DNA from: Apricaphanius iberus
Lineage: Eukaryota > Chordata > Actinopteri > Cyprinodontiformes > Aphaniidae
Length of the DNA: 64,000 nucleotides
Reading direction: 5' to 3'
Assembly (NCBI GenBank): GCA_028564705.1
Contig: JAPXFQ010000178.1
Location: 186,001-250,000, forward strand
Shown in pieces: positions 1 through 12,515 of this stretch. The notes beneath the pieces were generated by a model. The model ran no database searches. It worked only from the letters and a program-made list of their open reading frames with translations, and was not told the origin of the DNA. Both the position numbers and the translations under genes were made by a program. Position 1 is the first letter of the stretch. Every line of letters begins with the position of its first letter.

Positions 1-96
1 TGCTCCAACATACCTTACTGTAAAAAATGACTGAAGCCACCACAGAGTCATAGAAGGCCTTTAGAAGCGCTTCCTGGACTCCAAATGACCTCAGCC

Positions 97-1654
97 TCCA
101 GTGAACACATCCCGGACAGCGCACTACAGCTCCCGCGCTTCCAGCTGTTCCGAGCGGACCGCTGCGCGGAACTGTCTGGGAAGTCAAAGGGAGGAGGAAC
201 GTGTTTCTACATTAACGAAGTTTGGTGTACAGATGTCACAGTGTTAAAGAAGACATGCAGCCCTCACCTAGAGTCCATCTTCATAAACTGTAAACCATTT
301 TATTCACCGCGGGAGTTCGCCTCGTTTGTGCTGGTCGCTGTATACATTCCACCGCAGGCGTGCGTAACCGAGGCGTTACATCACCTAGCCGACCAGATCA
401 CAGACGTGGAGAAAACTCACCCGGACTCTCTGCTAATCATTCTCTGGGATTTTAATAGAGCAAATCTCAAACTTGAACTGCCTAAATATAGACAACACGT
501 GACGTGTCCCACCAGGGACATGAACACTTTAGACCACTGCTACACCACAATAAAGAATGCATATCGCTCTGTCCCCCGTGCTGCTTTGGGACTTTCTGAC
601 CACTGCCTGGTCCACCTCATCCCATCTTACAAGCAGAAGCTGAAATCTGCTAAGCCTGTAGTAAGAACTGTGAAGAGATGGACAGATGAGTCAAAGATGC
701 AGTTACAGGCCTGCTTTGACTGCACTGATTGGAGCGTCTTTGAAGCAGCAGCCTCAGACCTGGACGAACTGACTGACACTGTGACATCTTACATCAGCTT
801 TTGTGAGGACATGTGTGTGCAGACCAAAACCTTCTGCACGTTCAACAACAATAAACCATGGTTCACTGCAGAACTGAGACGGCTACGCCAGGACAAGGAG
901 GAGGCCTACAGGAGTGGGGATCGGGACCTGTACAAGCAGGCCAGGAACAAGCTGACAAAGGAGATCAAGGCAGCAAAAAGGAACTACAGTGCAAAACTGA
1001 AGGAGTGTTTTTCTGTCAACGACTCTTCTGCAGTTTGGAAGGGCCTGCAGACCATCACCAACTACACGAGACCATCCCCCCACCCTGTGGGGAGCCCCCG
1101 CCTGGCTGAGGACCTCAATTACTTTTTCTCCAGGTTTGAAACAACTTTCAAACCTTCCACCTCCCCCACCATCTCCATCACAAAAGGCCTAGCATCACCC
1201 CAAACCATCCCCATACCTGACCCCCTGCCTGCGCTGATGATCTGTAAACAGGATGTGCGCCAACTATTTCAGAGACAGAGGATTAAAAAGGCATCAGATC
1301 CTGATGGAGTGTCTCCGTCCTGTCTGAAAGTCTGTGCTGACCAGCTGGCTCCCATCTTCACTCAGATCTTCAATAACTCCCTGGAGCTGTGTGAGGTCCC
1401 CTCCTGCCTCAAACGCTCCACCATCATCCCGGTTCCCAAGAAGTCCCCTGTCACAGGATTAAATGACTACAGACCAGTCGCCCTGACATCTGTGGTCATG
1501 AAATCCTTTGAGCGACTGGTGCTGTCCCACCTGAAGGAAATCACGGATCCCCTGCTAGACCCCCTGCAGTTCGCCTATAGAGCAAACAGGTCAGTGGATG
1601 ACGCAGTCAACATGGCTCTCCACTACATCCTGCAACACCTAGACTCTGCAGGTA
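97..1654 (+). mobile_element. CR1/L2-type LINE ORF2, endonuclease and N-terminal RT part (5' half)
   Basis: An open frame from 85 to the Tc1 insertion encodes an APE-type endonuclease followed by the start of a reverse transcriptase. Visible motifs are LIILWDFN (the usual GDFN with G changed to W), the SDH motif in GLSDHCLVHL, and the RT opening ASDPDGVSPSCLK and NDYRPVALTSVVMKSFERLV. The N-terminal endonuclease start is missing, so this copy is 5'-truncated near 97; bases 1-96 are not recognised. The frame ends because a Tc1-like element entered at a TA site; the LINE resumes at 3262. Family assignment (CR1/L2 group) rests on RT motif style and on the 3' tail seen in the second half. It is a dead copy, not a host gene. 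Confidence 0.9.
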
Positions 1655-3261
<1,607 letters not shown>

Positions 3262-4440
3262 TACCTACGCTCGGGTCCTGTTTGTGGACTTCAGCTCTGC
3301 ATTCAACACCATCGTCCCAGAGCTCCTCCACCAAAAACTGTCCCAGCTCACCGTGCCTCCCTCCACCTGTCAGTGGATTACCAGTTTCCTGACTGACAGG
3401 AGGCAGCAGGTGAAACTGGGTAACTTCATATCCAGCACCCGGTCCCTCAGCATCGGCGCCCCCCAGGGATGTGTTCTCTCCCCTCTGCTTTTCTCCCTTC
3501 CCTTCTGTGAAACTCCTGAAGTTTGAAGATGACACCACCGTCATTGGACTCATCCGTGACGGCGACGAGTCTGCATACAGAAGGGAGGTGGAACAGCTGG
3601 TCCTCTGGTGCAGTCAGAACCACCTGGAGCTAAACCCGCTTAAAACTGTGGAGATGACAGTGGACTTCAGGAAGAGACCCCCATCAACATCTCCTCTCAT
3701 AATCACCAACAGGCCAGTCCCCACAGTAGAGTCTTTCAGGTTCCTAGGATCCACCATCACACGGGACCTGAAGTGGACCTCCCACATTGACTCTATAAGG
3801 AAGAAGGCCCAGCAAAGGCTGTACTTTCTGCGTCAGCTCAGAAAGTTCAACCTGCCTCAGGAACTGCTGACCATATTCTACACAGCAATAGTCCAGTCTG
3901 TCCTGACCTCATCCATCTCTGTCTGGTTCGGATCCGCCACCAGGCAAGACAAGGACAGACTGCAGAGAACAGTCAGGTCCTCAGAGAGGATCATATGTAC
4001 TGATCTTCCCTCCATTGAGGACCTATTCCGGGCCAGGGTCAAGAAGCGGGCCAGAAAAATCACCACTGACCCCTCACACCCTGGCCACAATCTGTTTAGG
4101 CTACTCCCCTCAGGCCGGCGTTACAGAGCGCTGTACGCCAAAACCACCCGACACAAGAACAGTTTCTTCCCCCAGGCTGTCGCTCTGATGAACTCTGAAT
4201 AGTCACAGAGTGTGAGTCCATTCACATGAACAATAAACTAAAACTCTGCACTGCTGTATATACTTACTGTACAATAACCCTGGTTTGGTGTATATATTAT
4301 CCTTTATTTTTTATTTGTATTTATTTTTATTTCCGTTTTTAATTTCACTTATTTAAGTTCTGTACTGGAGAGAAAAGTTGCCGGAGTCAAATTCCTTGTA
4401 TGTGTCATACTTGGCCATTAAAGCTGATTCTGATTCTGAA
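3262..4440 (+). mobile_element. CR1/L2-type LINE, RT core to 3' tail (3' half of the copy at 97)
   Basis: This continues the LINE after the Tc1 insertion. The frame from 3284 holds RT motif A (DFSSAFNTI) and motif B ([13 protein letters not shown]). A short deletion and frameshift near 3490 removes the stretch before motif C, which reappears in the frame starting 3471 as KFEDD (usual FADD with A changed to E). The frame then runs to the stop at 4202 through the thumb and C-terminal part (FRFLGSTITRDLKW; LPSGRRYRALYAKTTRHKNS). The 3' UTR ends with TTGGCCATTAAAGC and a short TGATTC repeat at about 4425-4440, the usual kind of 3' end for fish L2-like LINEs. Not functional. Confidence 0.9.
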
Positions 4441-4632
4441 AGCCACTCCCAAGATCCTGGACATAGTTCTAGTAACATTTTCCCAGAAACACTTCACTTC
4501 AGGACAATCCCATACGATATGTAAGAAAGTGTCAATGGTGTTGTCTGTGCAGTGCTCTCAGTATGTATTGTCTTTGAGCTTCATTTTATATAATTCCCTT
4601 GGAGGTAACTACAATCTATGGAAATAACTTTT
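4440..4632 (-). mobile_element. L1-type LINE ORF2 C-terminal fragment
   Basis: The minus strand encodes a short stretch containing DTFLHIVWDCPEVKCFW followed by ENVTRTMSRILGVAF. This resembles the Cys/His-bearing C-terminal region of L1-clade ORF2 proteins (a GTFxHxxWxCxxVxxFW pattern). It abuts the 3' tail of the preceding LINE. Only about 190 bp are recognisable. Confidence 0.6.
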
Positions 4633-4639
4633 TCTTGTG

Positions 4640-4775
4640 TGACAGTGTGAGGGTTCTGTCACTTTGGCTCAGATTGATCATGTGCCCTGGCTGCTTGGCC
4701 ACAAGGATATGCCTTTGGCTGAATGGTTAGCGTGCATGAATTTAACCCAGGAGATGAAATCAGTTGTAAATCAGG
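4640..4775 (+). repeat. Dispersed repeat with tRNA-like A-box (copy 1 of 3)
   Basis: This block is closely related to 50640-50755 and to the reverse complement of 51180-51300. Shared runs are GTTCTGTC, GATTGAT, GCCCTGGCTGC and TTTGGCTGA. The stretch TGGCTGAATGG near 4717 fits a pol III A-box (TRGYNNARNGG). The B-box part is not preserved here; it is seen in the 51 kb copy. Probably SINE-like or a captured tRNA-like module. Confidence 0.5.
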
Positions 4776-4879
4776 GCTATATAAACAAACTGAATAGTAG
4801 CCATAAACATTCAAGAGGTCAAGCTTCTACAGATTCAGAAAACATTGTTCTAGGTTCAGGATGTTTTACTGTTTTTTAG

Positions 4880-5560
4880 GCTAAATATACAAGCAAAGAC
4901 TACAACAGGCTGAAACACACACAAATCGGTGAAATAAAACTCTTGTGAAACAGGCTACAGCGGTGCCAAGATAAAGTGGAATGTTGTAATTGTAACAGCG
5001 CAGCCAGTTGGATTTTAAGAGCTTGTTTAATAGCTGAAAAGCTCTGAATCAACCAGTGATGAGCCTATCATCTTGCTGGGTGGGGTTTAAGATGCCTAAG
5101 GCTTTATGCAGATCCTGCCAAATGCTGTTCAGAAGAAAACACAAAGACAACACTGTTCACCCAGCGGAAACCCTCAATGATTAATCCTCAGAAAATTGAG
5201 ACTTAAAGCTGCTGGTAAAAGAAAAAAATTTGCAAAAGTAAAGAGACAGTACTTCAGACATATATAACTACATAATTATAGACAAGATAATTGCATTAGT
5301 ACAAAATTACGTTACTCACTCTCTTCATTGCTTGCAGGGCAAAAAACCACTGCTGAAAAACAGGGCCCATCTTCAATTTACTAAAAATAACCGTCTTGGT
5401 GATCCACAGATATCTTTGGGAAAACATTCTGTAGACAATTAGACAAGAGTGAAATGTTTTAGAAGAAGTTTGTTCCATTAATTCTGGTCTAAAAACAACA
5501 GCATTTCAGAAAAAGAATATCCATATTATGTCTGATATTCAGTTATGGTGGTGGTGGTGG
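4880..5560. other. No gene recognised
   Basis: AT-rich sequence with a short GGT repeat near 5547. No reading frame, RNA gene or repeat family could be recognised. Confidence 0.5.
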
Positions 5561-5699
5561 TAGTGTAAGGGTTGGTGAACGGGCTGTTATGCCACTTCAG
5601 GACATGGGCAACTTTCTGTAATTGATACAACTGAATTCTGGTCTCTACAAGAAAATCCTGAGCAAAAATGTTAGACCTACCTGGAACTGCTGGTTAAGG

Positions 5700-6060
5700 A
5701 TACGTGTGAATCCAGTAAGATTGTAATTCAAACTGGCAGTAATGACACCCGGTTATGCCAATTGCAGATCACTAAAATTAGTGTTTCTATGGTTTGTAAG
5801 ATTGTCAAGACAATGTTGGACAGTTTAATTTCTTCTGACCCCATGATCAGACCAGTGACGACATGTTTAGCCACATACTGTCATTCCATCAATGGCTGAG
5901 TGTTGTCCAGCAAACATTGTGGGCTACATTGATAACTGGAAGACCTTTTGGGGAAAACCTGGTCTAGTCTGAAGAGTCGGTATTCAATCCACTTTGGATG
6001 GAGCAGCTCTTCTTTCTAGGAATCTGGACAGATTTATTAGTCCTTCAAAGCACTGACAAA
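5700..6060 (+). pseudogene. L2-type LINE ORF1 remnant, SGNH esterase-like domain
   Basis: Conceptual translation in two frames gives IVIQTGSNDTRLCQLQITKIS near 5730 (GxND block of SGNH hydrolases), then [16 protein letters not shown] and STLDGAALLSRNLDRFISPS before a stop at about 6057. The second block corresponds to the part carrying the catalytic His in a GIHPT motif, here changed to GIQST. Many CR1/L2 LINEs encode such an esterase as ORF1. Stops and frameshifts show it is dead. A related minus-strand fragment lies at 12280-12433. Confidence 0.7.
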
Positions 6061-7040
6061 CCAGGGGCCAGACCAGGAAGCAGAGTCGTAGTTTAACCCA
6101 TCTCTCTGCAGCTTCTGTACTGTTACCCACTCAATACCCCATTGAGACAGTGTCTTTCCCGTGTCTGTTGGGATTCTGTGTCTGTGTGCTGAAGAGTGGG
6201 TGTGTTTGTGTTCCCTCTACAGCCTTCTCTGCAGGGTGTGACAGGCAGCAGTCACCAGGTGTTCCTTGTTGATTATCATCAACATTCAGCTCAAAAGGGG
6301 AGCGGCAAGCTGACACCAGTCGGTTCCCACCTCTAGCGTGTTATATGGCCAAACTATCATTTGAATCTTCTAGTAAAAAGAATAATCTTCTGATTTTGAC
6401 TTGTGACTTACCTTATCTGTCTTCTGCAAATGCTTCCTGGAAACCTGTGACAATACTCCGGATCCTTCCGACCCGATTCCCTTCTTCATTCTGGGTTCCT
6501 ACCTGGTAAACACATCATCACCTGCTTCCGTGCTGCCGTCACGCTGCTCGCCCAACAAACCCTCCATCTGGAACACTTACTCATTCCTGACTTTAAAATG
6601 GGTTTCCATCAAGCTCTCACTCACCTGCTCTCTGATTGCTCAGCTGGATATCCTCTAAGCTGTCGGCCTGAAACCATATTAAGGAATGTCATGATTGACA
6701 CATCAACCACAGCCAATCTCAGTCCACAGAACTCAACTTACTTTCCTCAAAGCTTCTCATATCCGGATGAGCAGTAAGAACCATACCATCAGCACTATTT
6801 CTCCTTGTTACTTACCATGTATTAATCGCTGCACTCACCTTTTCTAGCTGAAAACCTGGTTCTGAAGTTCCATTCCTGGTTCCTTCCGAGATGAAACTTA
6901 TTGTTTTAAAGAAAAACATGAATTTCTTTGAGACCAATCCTCTGCCTCCTGCGTCTGGTCTTGTGCTGAACTTGAGTCTAAAAACCCAAAACATGTCACC
7001 CACAGCCAAAACCAAGTACATTAAAAATCGAGTCACTGCA
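6060..7040 (+). other. Probable degraded 5' part of L2 LINE, no clear coding
   Basis: This stretch lies between an ORF1-like remnant and RT-linked sequence in the same orientation, so it is likely the decayed ORF1/ORF2 junction and endonuclease of one L2 copy. I could not recognise endonuclease motifs in it. Confidence 0.35.
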
Positions 7041-7041
7041 T

Positions 7042-7805
7042 TTGGCACTAGACAGTGTAGCCCCCTTAAAAAAGAGGGTAATCAGCCATAGGAGGATGGC
7101 TCCCTGGTTTAATGCAGAGTTGCGTACTTTAAAGCAGAATACTAGGAAACTGGAGAGAAAATGGCGCTCTACACACTTAAATGATTCTTTTCTAACCTGG
7201 AAAAATAGTCTACTACTTCATAAAAACGCTCTTCAACAAGCTAGAACAGCATATTTCTCGTCATTAATAGAGATTAATAAAAACAATCCTAGGTTTCTTT
7301 TAGTACAGGTGCCAAACTTATACAGAGTCATAGCTCTGTTGAGCCAACTAATCCCCCTTCTGTCAGTAGTGATGACTTTATGGGATTCTTCATAAATAAA
7401 TAAAAAAAATCTATCATTGGCATTCTCCCAAACATGATTAATTCTCTCTCAGTAAATAAGGCAGTATCAGAGAGAACTGTAGAACCATGTCTATGTCTGT
7501 ATCGTTTTGATTCTGTTGAACTTTCGGAATTATCACAAATATTAGCTTCATCTAAACCCTCAACTTGTATGTCAGACCCAATACCAACCAAATTATTTAA
7601 GGAAGTGTTCCCTCTGATTACTGGCCCTATTTTAAATATGATGAATCTATCTTTAATAAATGGATATGTGCCTCAGGAATTTAAGGTTGCTGTAATTAAA
7701 CCTTTACTCAAGAAACCCTCCCTGGATCAAGATGAAAGGCTCGAACATGTTGTAGGGATCAAGGGAACAGCACTAGGCTGGTTTAAATCATATCTGTCAA
7801 CTTTT
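7042..7805 (+). mobile_element. L2-type LINE ORF2 fragment, linker and N-terminal RT with internal deletion
   Basis: 7042-7395 encodes the linker between endonuclease and RT (MAPWFNAELRTLKQNTRKLE). 7434-7805 encodes the start of RT (DSVELSELSQILASSKPSTC; NGYVPQEFKVAVIKPLLKK) and then jumps straight to GIKGTALGWFKSYLS, so RT motif A is deleted. The same protein is better preserved at 30219-28588 on the other strand. Stops occur near 7395. Confidence 0.88.
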
Positions 7806-8168
7806 CCCCACATCAAATAAAATTACACAAACATTCCAATCAGTTAAAAGTTTTCTTTTTAATGAATCCCAGCAGATTGTGATGACTTATCAACGTGAGG
7901 TTGTGCCTGGATCATGCAGACTCCAACCACAGCAATTCCTCAGCAATCCCTCATACTGAACAAGCATGTAGCGACAGTGGAGAGGAAAAACTCCCCTTTA
8001 ACAGGAAGAAACCTCCGGCAGAACCAGAACCTGGCTCAGTACAAGCGGTCATCTGCCACGACCGTCTGGGGGTCTGAGAAGACAGAGAAAACACAGCATG
8101 GAGGATACTCGTTGACTTGAAGCATCATCTGCCTCAGGAACTAAAACTGGGAGCTGTTTCCACAGGAG
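7806..8168 (-). mobile_element. Antisense L2 3'-UTR and C-terminal fragment embedded in a sense L2 copy
   Basis: This segment matches, in reverse orientation, the L2 3' UTR seen at 22400-22700 and 10150-10620 (GCAATCCCTCATACTGA; AACAGGAAGAAACCTC). It then jumps, at a short shared ATCTG, to antisense C-terminal coding (AAACTGGGAGCTG). Compared with 22450-23030, about 290 bp are missing at that joint. It is either a separate 5'-truncated antisense insertion or a rearrangement of the surrounding copy. Confidence 0.75.
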
Positions 8169-8634
8169 AGTCCATGCATTTGCTACTTTAAGGCTGGACT
8201 ACTGTAATTCCTTATTATCAGGAAGTTCACAAAATGCAATGAAAAGCCTTCAGTTGATCCAAAATGCTGCAGCAAGAGTTCTGATGAATATTAAAAAGAG
8301 AGATCACATTTCTCCTGTTTTGGCTTCTCCCCATTGGCTCCCTGTTAAATCCAGAATAGAGTTTAAGATCCTCCTCCTTACTTATAAAGCCCTTAATAAT
8401 CAGCTCCATCGTACATCAGAGATCTGATTGTTCCACATGTTCCTAACAGATCACTTTGTTCTCAGAATGCAGGTCTACTGGTAATTCCTAGGATATCTAA
8501 AAGTAGAATGGGAGGCAGATCTTTTAGTTATTAGGCTCCTCTTCTTTGGAACCAGGTCCCAGTTTTAGTCCATGAGGCAGATACTCTGCCTGTTTTTAAG
8601 ACTAGGCTTAAAATCTTCCTCTTTGATGAAGCTT
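8169..8634 (+). mobile_element. L2-type LINE ORF2 C-terminal fragment, sense
   Basis: The plus strand encodes the RT C-terminal region: MKSLQLIQNAAARVLMNIKK, HISPVLASPHWLPVKSRIEF and further blocks ending in FDEAY at about 8634. It continues the sense copy that begins at 7042 and is cut at 8634 by a DNA transposon. Its 3' UTR resumes at 10119. Confidence 0.88.
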
Positions 8635-10118
8635 ATAGACAAGTTTACGCGCCTAAACCCCAGGTGGAGCCATTAGTATACACATATGCATTTCATTTCC
8701 GCCGGAAGTTGTTTACCAGCGTCTGCCGGTGTAAACACAGCGATTTTTGATGATAGCTTGCATTCAGTCTTTCAGGTAGAATAATGTCAGTAGCATATTT
8801 ATTATCCTGAACATCCACTGATACGTAATATGATCATTGGGTATTGTTTCTGCAATTCGTCTGTGAAACTACAATTACGTTTCGTCATTTTAGTGGCACA
8901 TTACAGCGCATGCAGTGCAGCACATCTCGTTTGTTTTGTTTTTACAAGGTCTTTCACGTCATCAAGACAGGTGTCTCAGAATAATGCTGGTCAGCAGTGG
9001 CTGTATTTAAAGTGTTGAATGACCGTCAGCGAAACAGTATGAGATTAATACGGACATTTTATGATATTTTACAAAATCGCCCCGGACATAATTTTATGGC
9101 TAACAAGGAGAAAATGTCTGGGCAAAAGAGGAAGTACGGTGTTAGGGTAAAAAATAGTGGTTTAACCAAGAAAGAATCACACACAGGGGTCGGACAGAAA
9201 TTGAAGTTAAATGAACTCTGCCATGGGAGATAAAATAAGTAAAGTTCTGCAGAGGGAGACCAGGAAGATACTCTGGTTGACCGTTTGTCTGTTCTCCTCT
9301 CAGTTTCTCCCAGCCCTGTGTCCTGATCACACAGCTCTGTCTCCTCGTCTCAAAAGGCCCTCCCACTGCAGTCTCTCTTTATTTGGTCAAACTTCATTAG
9401 CATCTTAAAAGAACAGGGTGTTTACCAAGAAACATATGGTTGAAACCAAATGACATTTCAAAAGTACATTTTGAACTATGTGATAAAGGAAATACATCCT
9501 AAGAAAATAATAACACATTATTATTTTTCCCTAACATACGGCCACCCTAGTTAGTGTCTGGCAACTTATTCATAATTAACAGTATTGTCAGCTTCATAGC
9601 TAAAGTTGCTGAACTTACCCTCAGATTCAAGTCTGCGTTTCTTTAACGGGTTGGAGGCAGTGGTCCGCTGGATGAGTCGGCGCCTCTTAGGCTGGGGAGG
9701 GCGATTGAATCCCAACCACAACTCAGGGAAAGGATTATCCTTGGTTGGTTTGCCATCAATAAAGTGATAAGAACAAAGAAAAACGTTGCGGGGTGGAATC
9801 TTTAGATTCAATGCCCTCAGCCAGGCTCTCGAGCTCTTCATAGCTGGTTTGTGGTCGTAGCACTCTCGATTTAACCACTCGTTAGGGTGCTTTCTCGAGT
9901 TATTGCAACCAATTACCGTACACGTTGTTCCCGAACCACTTTTCTTCATGTTGTAATTGTTATATTGTATCCTCTTTTTCACCACGATATCAGTACTACA
10001 GTATCACACTACGGAGCTAGCTGGCAAAAACAAACCAAGCCCGCCAGAACGGAAGTGGACTGCATATAAGGGAGGAGTTTAGGAAGTAACGTAGAAACGG
10101 CTCGTAAACTTGTCTATA
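8635..10118 (-). mobile_element. THAP-domain DNA transposon inserted in an L2 LINE
   Basis: The inverted ends read TATAGACAAGTTTACG at 8635 and its complement CGTAAACTTGTCTATA at 10103-10118. The L2 sequence on each side joins up at the shared TATAG, consistent with insertion into the LINE. A THAP-type finger protein is encoded near the right end on the minus strand. The rest of a transposase is absent, and 8700-9540 shows no recognisable coding. THAP fingers occur in P, Kolobok and ISL2EU-type elements; the finger style here (CSYHF, then PFPELWLGF) suggests ISL2EU or Kolobok, but the superfamily is not proven. Confidence 0.75.
9566..9985 (-). CDS. THAP-type C2CH zinc-finger protein (transposon-encoded, partial)
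   Basis: A 139-residue open frame starts at MVKKRIQ. It has the C2CH pattern of a THAP finger: CTVIGC (C-x4-C) at about residues 22-27, the conserved Trp in SRAWLRAL, CSYHF (C-x2-H) at about residues 71-75, and a proline-rich PFPELWLGF after it. A basic tail follows (PKRRRLIQR; LKKRR). THAP domains bind DNA in a sequence-specific way; in transposases they recognise the element ends. Nothing downstream encodes a nuclease, so this is the N-terminal portion or first exon of a transposase, with the remainder deleted. The frame is unbroken, but it sits wholly inside the element at 8635-10118. Host function is unlikely. Confidence 0.8.
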   Translation of the reverse strand: MVKKRIQYNNYNMKKSGSGTTCTVIGCNNSRKHPNEWLNRECYDHKPAMKSSRAWLRALNLKIPPRNVFLCSYHFIDGKPTKDNPFPELWLGFNRPPQPKRRRLIQRTTASNPLKKRRLESEGKFSNFSYEADNTVNYE

Positions 10119-10626
10119 GCTAGAGTGGCTTAGGTTATCCTGAGTTACTTTTTTAGTTATGCTGCTATAGGTTTAGACTGTTGGAGGACAGACTGACTAC
10201 TTTTCTTTTCTACTTTTCTCTTCAACCACTCTCCAGCTATATTTTTTCTGCTGTTATTGTGGTTGTTAACCCAGTTTTCTCTGAGTATTTTTCTCCACAT
10301 AGAAGCTACACATGGTCTGGTACCCTGCTCAACTATAACGCCTCCTGCTGGATGGGGAGCATCGGTCCAGATGATGCTGAAAGTCACAGAGCATCCTCCA
10401 TGCTGTCTCTTCTCTGTCTTTTCAGACCCCCAGACGGTCGTGGCAGATGACCGCTTGTACTGATCCAGGTTCTGGTTCTGGTTCTGCCAGAGGTTTCTTC
10501 CTGTTAAAGGGGAGTTTTTCCTCTCTATTGTCGCTACATGCTTGTTCAGTATGAGGGATTTCAGGGGAATTGCTGTGGTTGGAGTCTGCATGATCCGGGT
10601 ACAACCTCACATTGATGACTCATCGC
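10119..10626 (+). mobile_element. L2-type LINE 3' UTR (continuation of the copy ending at 8634)
   Basis: This matches, in the opposite orientation, the 3' UTR at 22440-22960: it begins after the C-terminal coding (GTGGCTTAGGTTATCCTGA) and proceeds through the CAGACGG and TTTCTTCCTGTTAAA blocks to GATGACTCATCGCAATC at about 10626. The final tail is missing, replaced by Tc1-like sequence. Confidence 0.88.
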
Positions 10627-10639
10627 AATCGCTTAGTTT

Positions 10640-10898
10640 GAGTGTGTGGACAGGTGTCTGTTATACAAGTAACGAGTTCAAACAGGGGCAGTTAAGACGG
10701 GTAATGAGCGGAGAACAGGGGCCTCTTAAAGAAGAACTAACAGGTCTGTGGGAGCTTAAACTCTTACCGGTTGATAGGCGATCAAATACTTATGCCATGC
10801 AATAAAATTGAATTAATTAAAAATCATCCACTGTGATTTTCTGCATTTTTGTTTTAGATTCTGTCCCTCACAGTTGAAGAATACTTTTGATACAAATT
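10640..10898 (+). mobile_element. Tc1-like transposon remnant, left part
   Basis: The block from AACGAGTTCAAACAGG to TTCTGCATTTTTGTTTTAG resembles the 3' part of a common fish Tc1-like element. Its right end is found after a hAT insertion at 12063-12147. The 5' part is missing at the L2 junction. Confidence 0.65.
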
Positions 10899-12062
10899 TT
10901 TAGTAATGGTAATGTGAAACCTTTTGAACCAATGAAGCTTTCAATCCTTTTGTATTGAAAAAAGGTTCATTGCTCGATGCTTCATAACTCTATGAGGACA
11001 TCCGCTGGTGAAGACATTGTATAGCAAATGTTTTCACAACCAAGTGCACTTTGTTGAAGATTGAATTGTGGATTTAACTTTATGGATAAATAAATCATTC
11101 AAAAAGAATCCCGGGACTGTGTAATAAAAGTGCATGGTATTTTATACATGAAATTAAATCCCAATAAAATCTTTACCCCTTGTGTGAATATTTGAGTTCA
11201 GTTAATCGTGGCAGTTATGAAGGAGTCTCAACATTGATGGCATATGGTATGTAAGCCAGTTACTGGTTACAAATAACAGACTGCACCTACAAAACATAAG
11301 ACATGTGTTTTTAAAGGATGGATTTTAATGGGATAAGTCCGTAAATATTTAATTTAGTCCACACATATTCACATCATGTAATTTTTGGAATTACTCTTTT
11401 CGCATAGCTATCCATTAAATTGTTTTTAAATTAGAAGGCATAATATAGTTATTTATACCTACCTCCTCCCTACATGTACATGTGGCTCACTCTATACATG
11501 CTTTTACAAAATTAGTGTAATAATAAAACAAAACAACTTTCTTTCAAAGTAAAAAGAATCAAACATACTGTGCCAAAGTCAAAGATTTCTTGTGAATAAA
11601 ACATGTAAAGCCAAACTGTAAACCTATTCAAAAATGTATTTTAACAAAATATTTGTATTAATTAAAAAGACAGTAAAAATATAATTCAAAACCAGAAATT
11701 ATTTAAATTATAATCAATGAGAAATTAATCAACTGACTAAAAAGCTCATGCCCATGTATGGCATTATGCTCAGTATTCTACTACTTACTATCAAGGTACT
11801 TCAGTAGACCGTAAAAATTTGATAAACTTGTTTAGAGAAATTAAATAGTGAAATTCCCCACATCTCAGAATCCCATTTATTTTTTATGTTTTGCTACTAA
11901 ACAACTTCTCAGTGAAATTATCTAAGCCTCTCAATAGCACAAACACCAACAACAGTGCAACCCTTTTCAGGACTCTTAAAAGATTTGAACCAGTGTCTGA
12001 ATCAGTCACATGGGTGTGTGTGAGAAACTGTGGTTTCACTCGGGTTTCACAGGTAACATCAC
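10899..12062. mobile_element. Non-autonomous hAT-like element with 8-bp target duplication
   Basis: Flanked on both sides by the 8-mer TACAAATT (10891-10898 and 12063-12070), and it splits a Tc1-like remnant. The ends share an imperfect inverted motif (TAATGTGAAACC on the left, TACCTGTGAAACC as the complement on the right). 8-bp duplications are the hAT signature. The interior is AT-rich with no transposase. Confidence 0.75.
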
Positions 12063-12149
12063 TACAAATTACAGACCTCTATGAGCTTTGTAAGTGGTAA
12101 AACTTCAAAAACCAGCAGTGTATCAAATACTTATTCTCCCCACTGTGTA
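12063..12149 (+). mobile_element. Tc1-like transposon remnant, right end
   Basis: Continues the Tc1-like sequence of 10640-10898 and ends in the inverted repeat TATCAAATACTTATTCTCCC at about 12121-12140, followed by ACTGTG. Confidence 0.65.
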
Positions 12150-12154
12150 TGATG

Positions 12155-12285
12155 TTTTCTTTAATGATTTTCCTAAATTGCTGTTTGTAATCTTATGCTA
12201 TGTTTCTCCAGCACCAAATCAAGCACCTTGAATTACCTTGTTGATGAAAGTGTGCTATACAAGTGAAATTGTCTTGATAATCTTA
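12155..12285 (+). mobile_element. LINE 3'-end fragment
   Basis: The block CACCTTGAATTACCTTG, then GAAAGTGTGCTATACAA at about 12226-12262, is the same 3' end as at 30598-30655, where it closes a LINE. Only the 3' UTR is present. Confidence 0.7.
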
Positions 12286-12433
12286 CAAACCAAGGCAACA
12301 TTAATTTTAGTGACCTCCGATTGGGGTAATAACAATCTTACTGTATTTACGCTTATCTTTAGCCAACAGTTTCAGATGGGATATGAGGTCGCCTGATTTG
12401 GATACCTGAGAAACATTTGACTATGGTCGATTG
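12280..12433 (-). pseudogene. L2-type ORF1 (esterase) fragment
   Basis: The minus strand is homologous to 5745-5820: GGTCACTAAAATTAATGT and TTGGTTTGTAAGATTATC. Preceding sequence encodes LLAKDKRKYSKIVI. It is too short and broken to function. Confidence 0.6.
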
Positions 12434-12515
12434 TAGGGGTGCACCAATACCATCTAATGTACATGTAACCAATAACATGAACCTCGAGGAAATTTCAATC
12501 GAATGCAACTGGACT

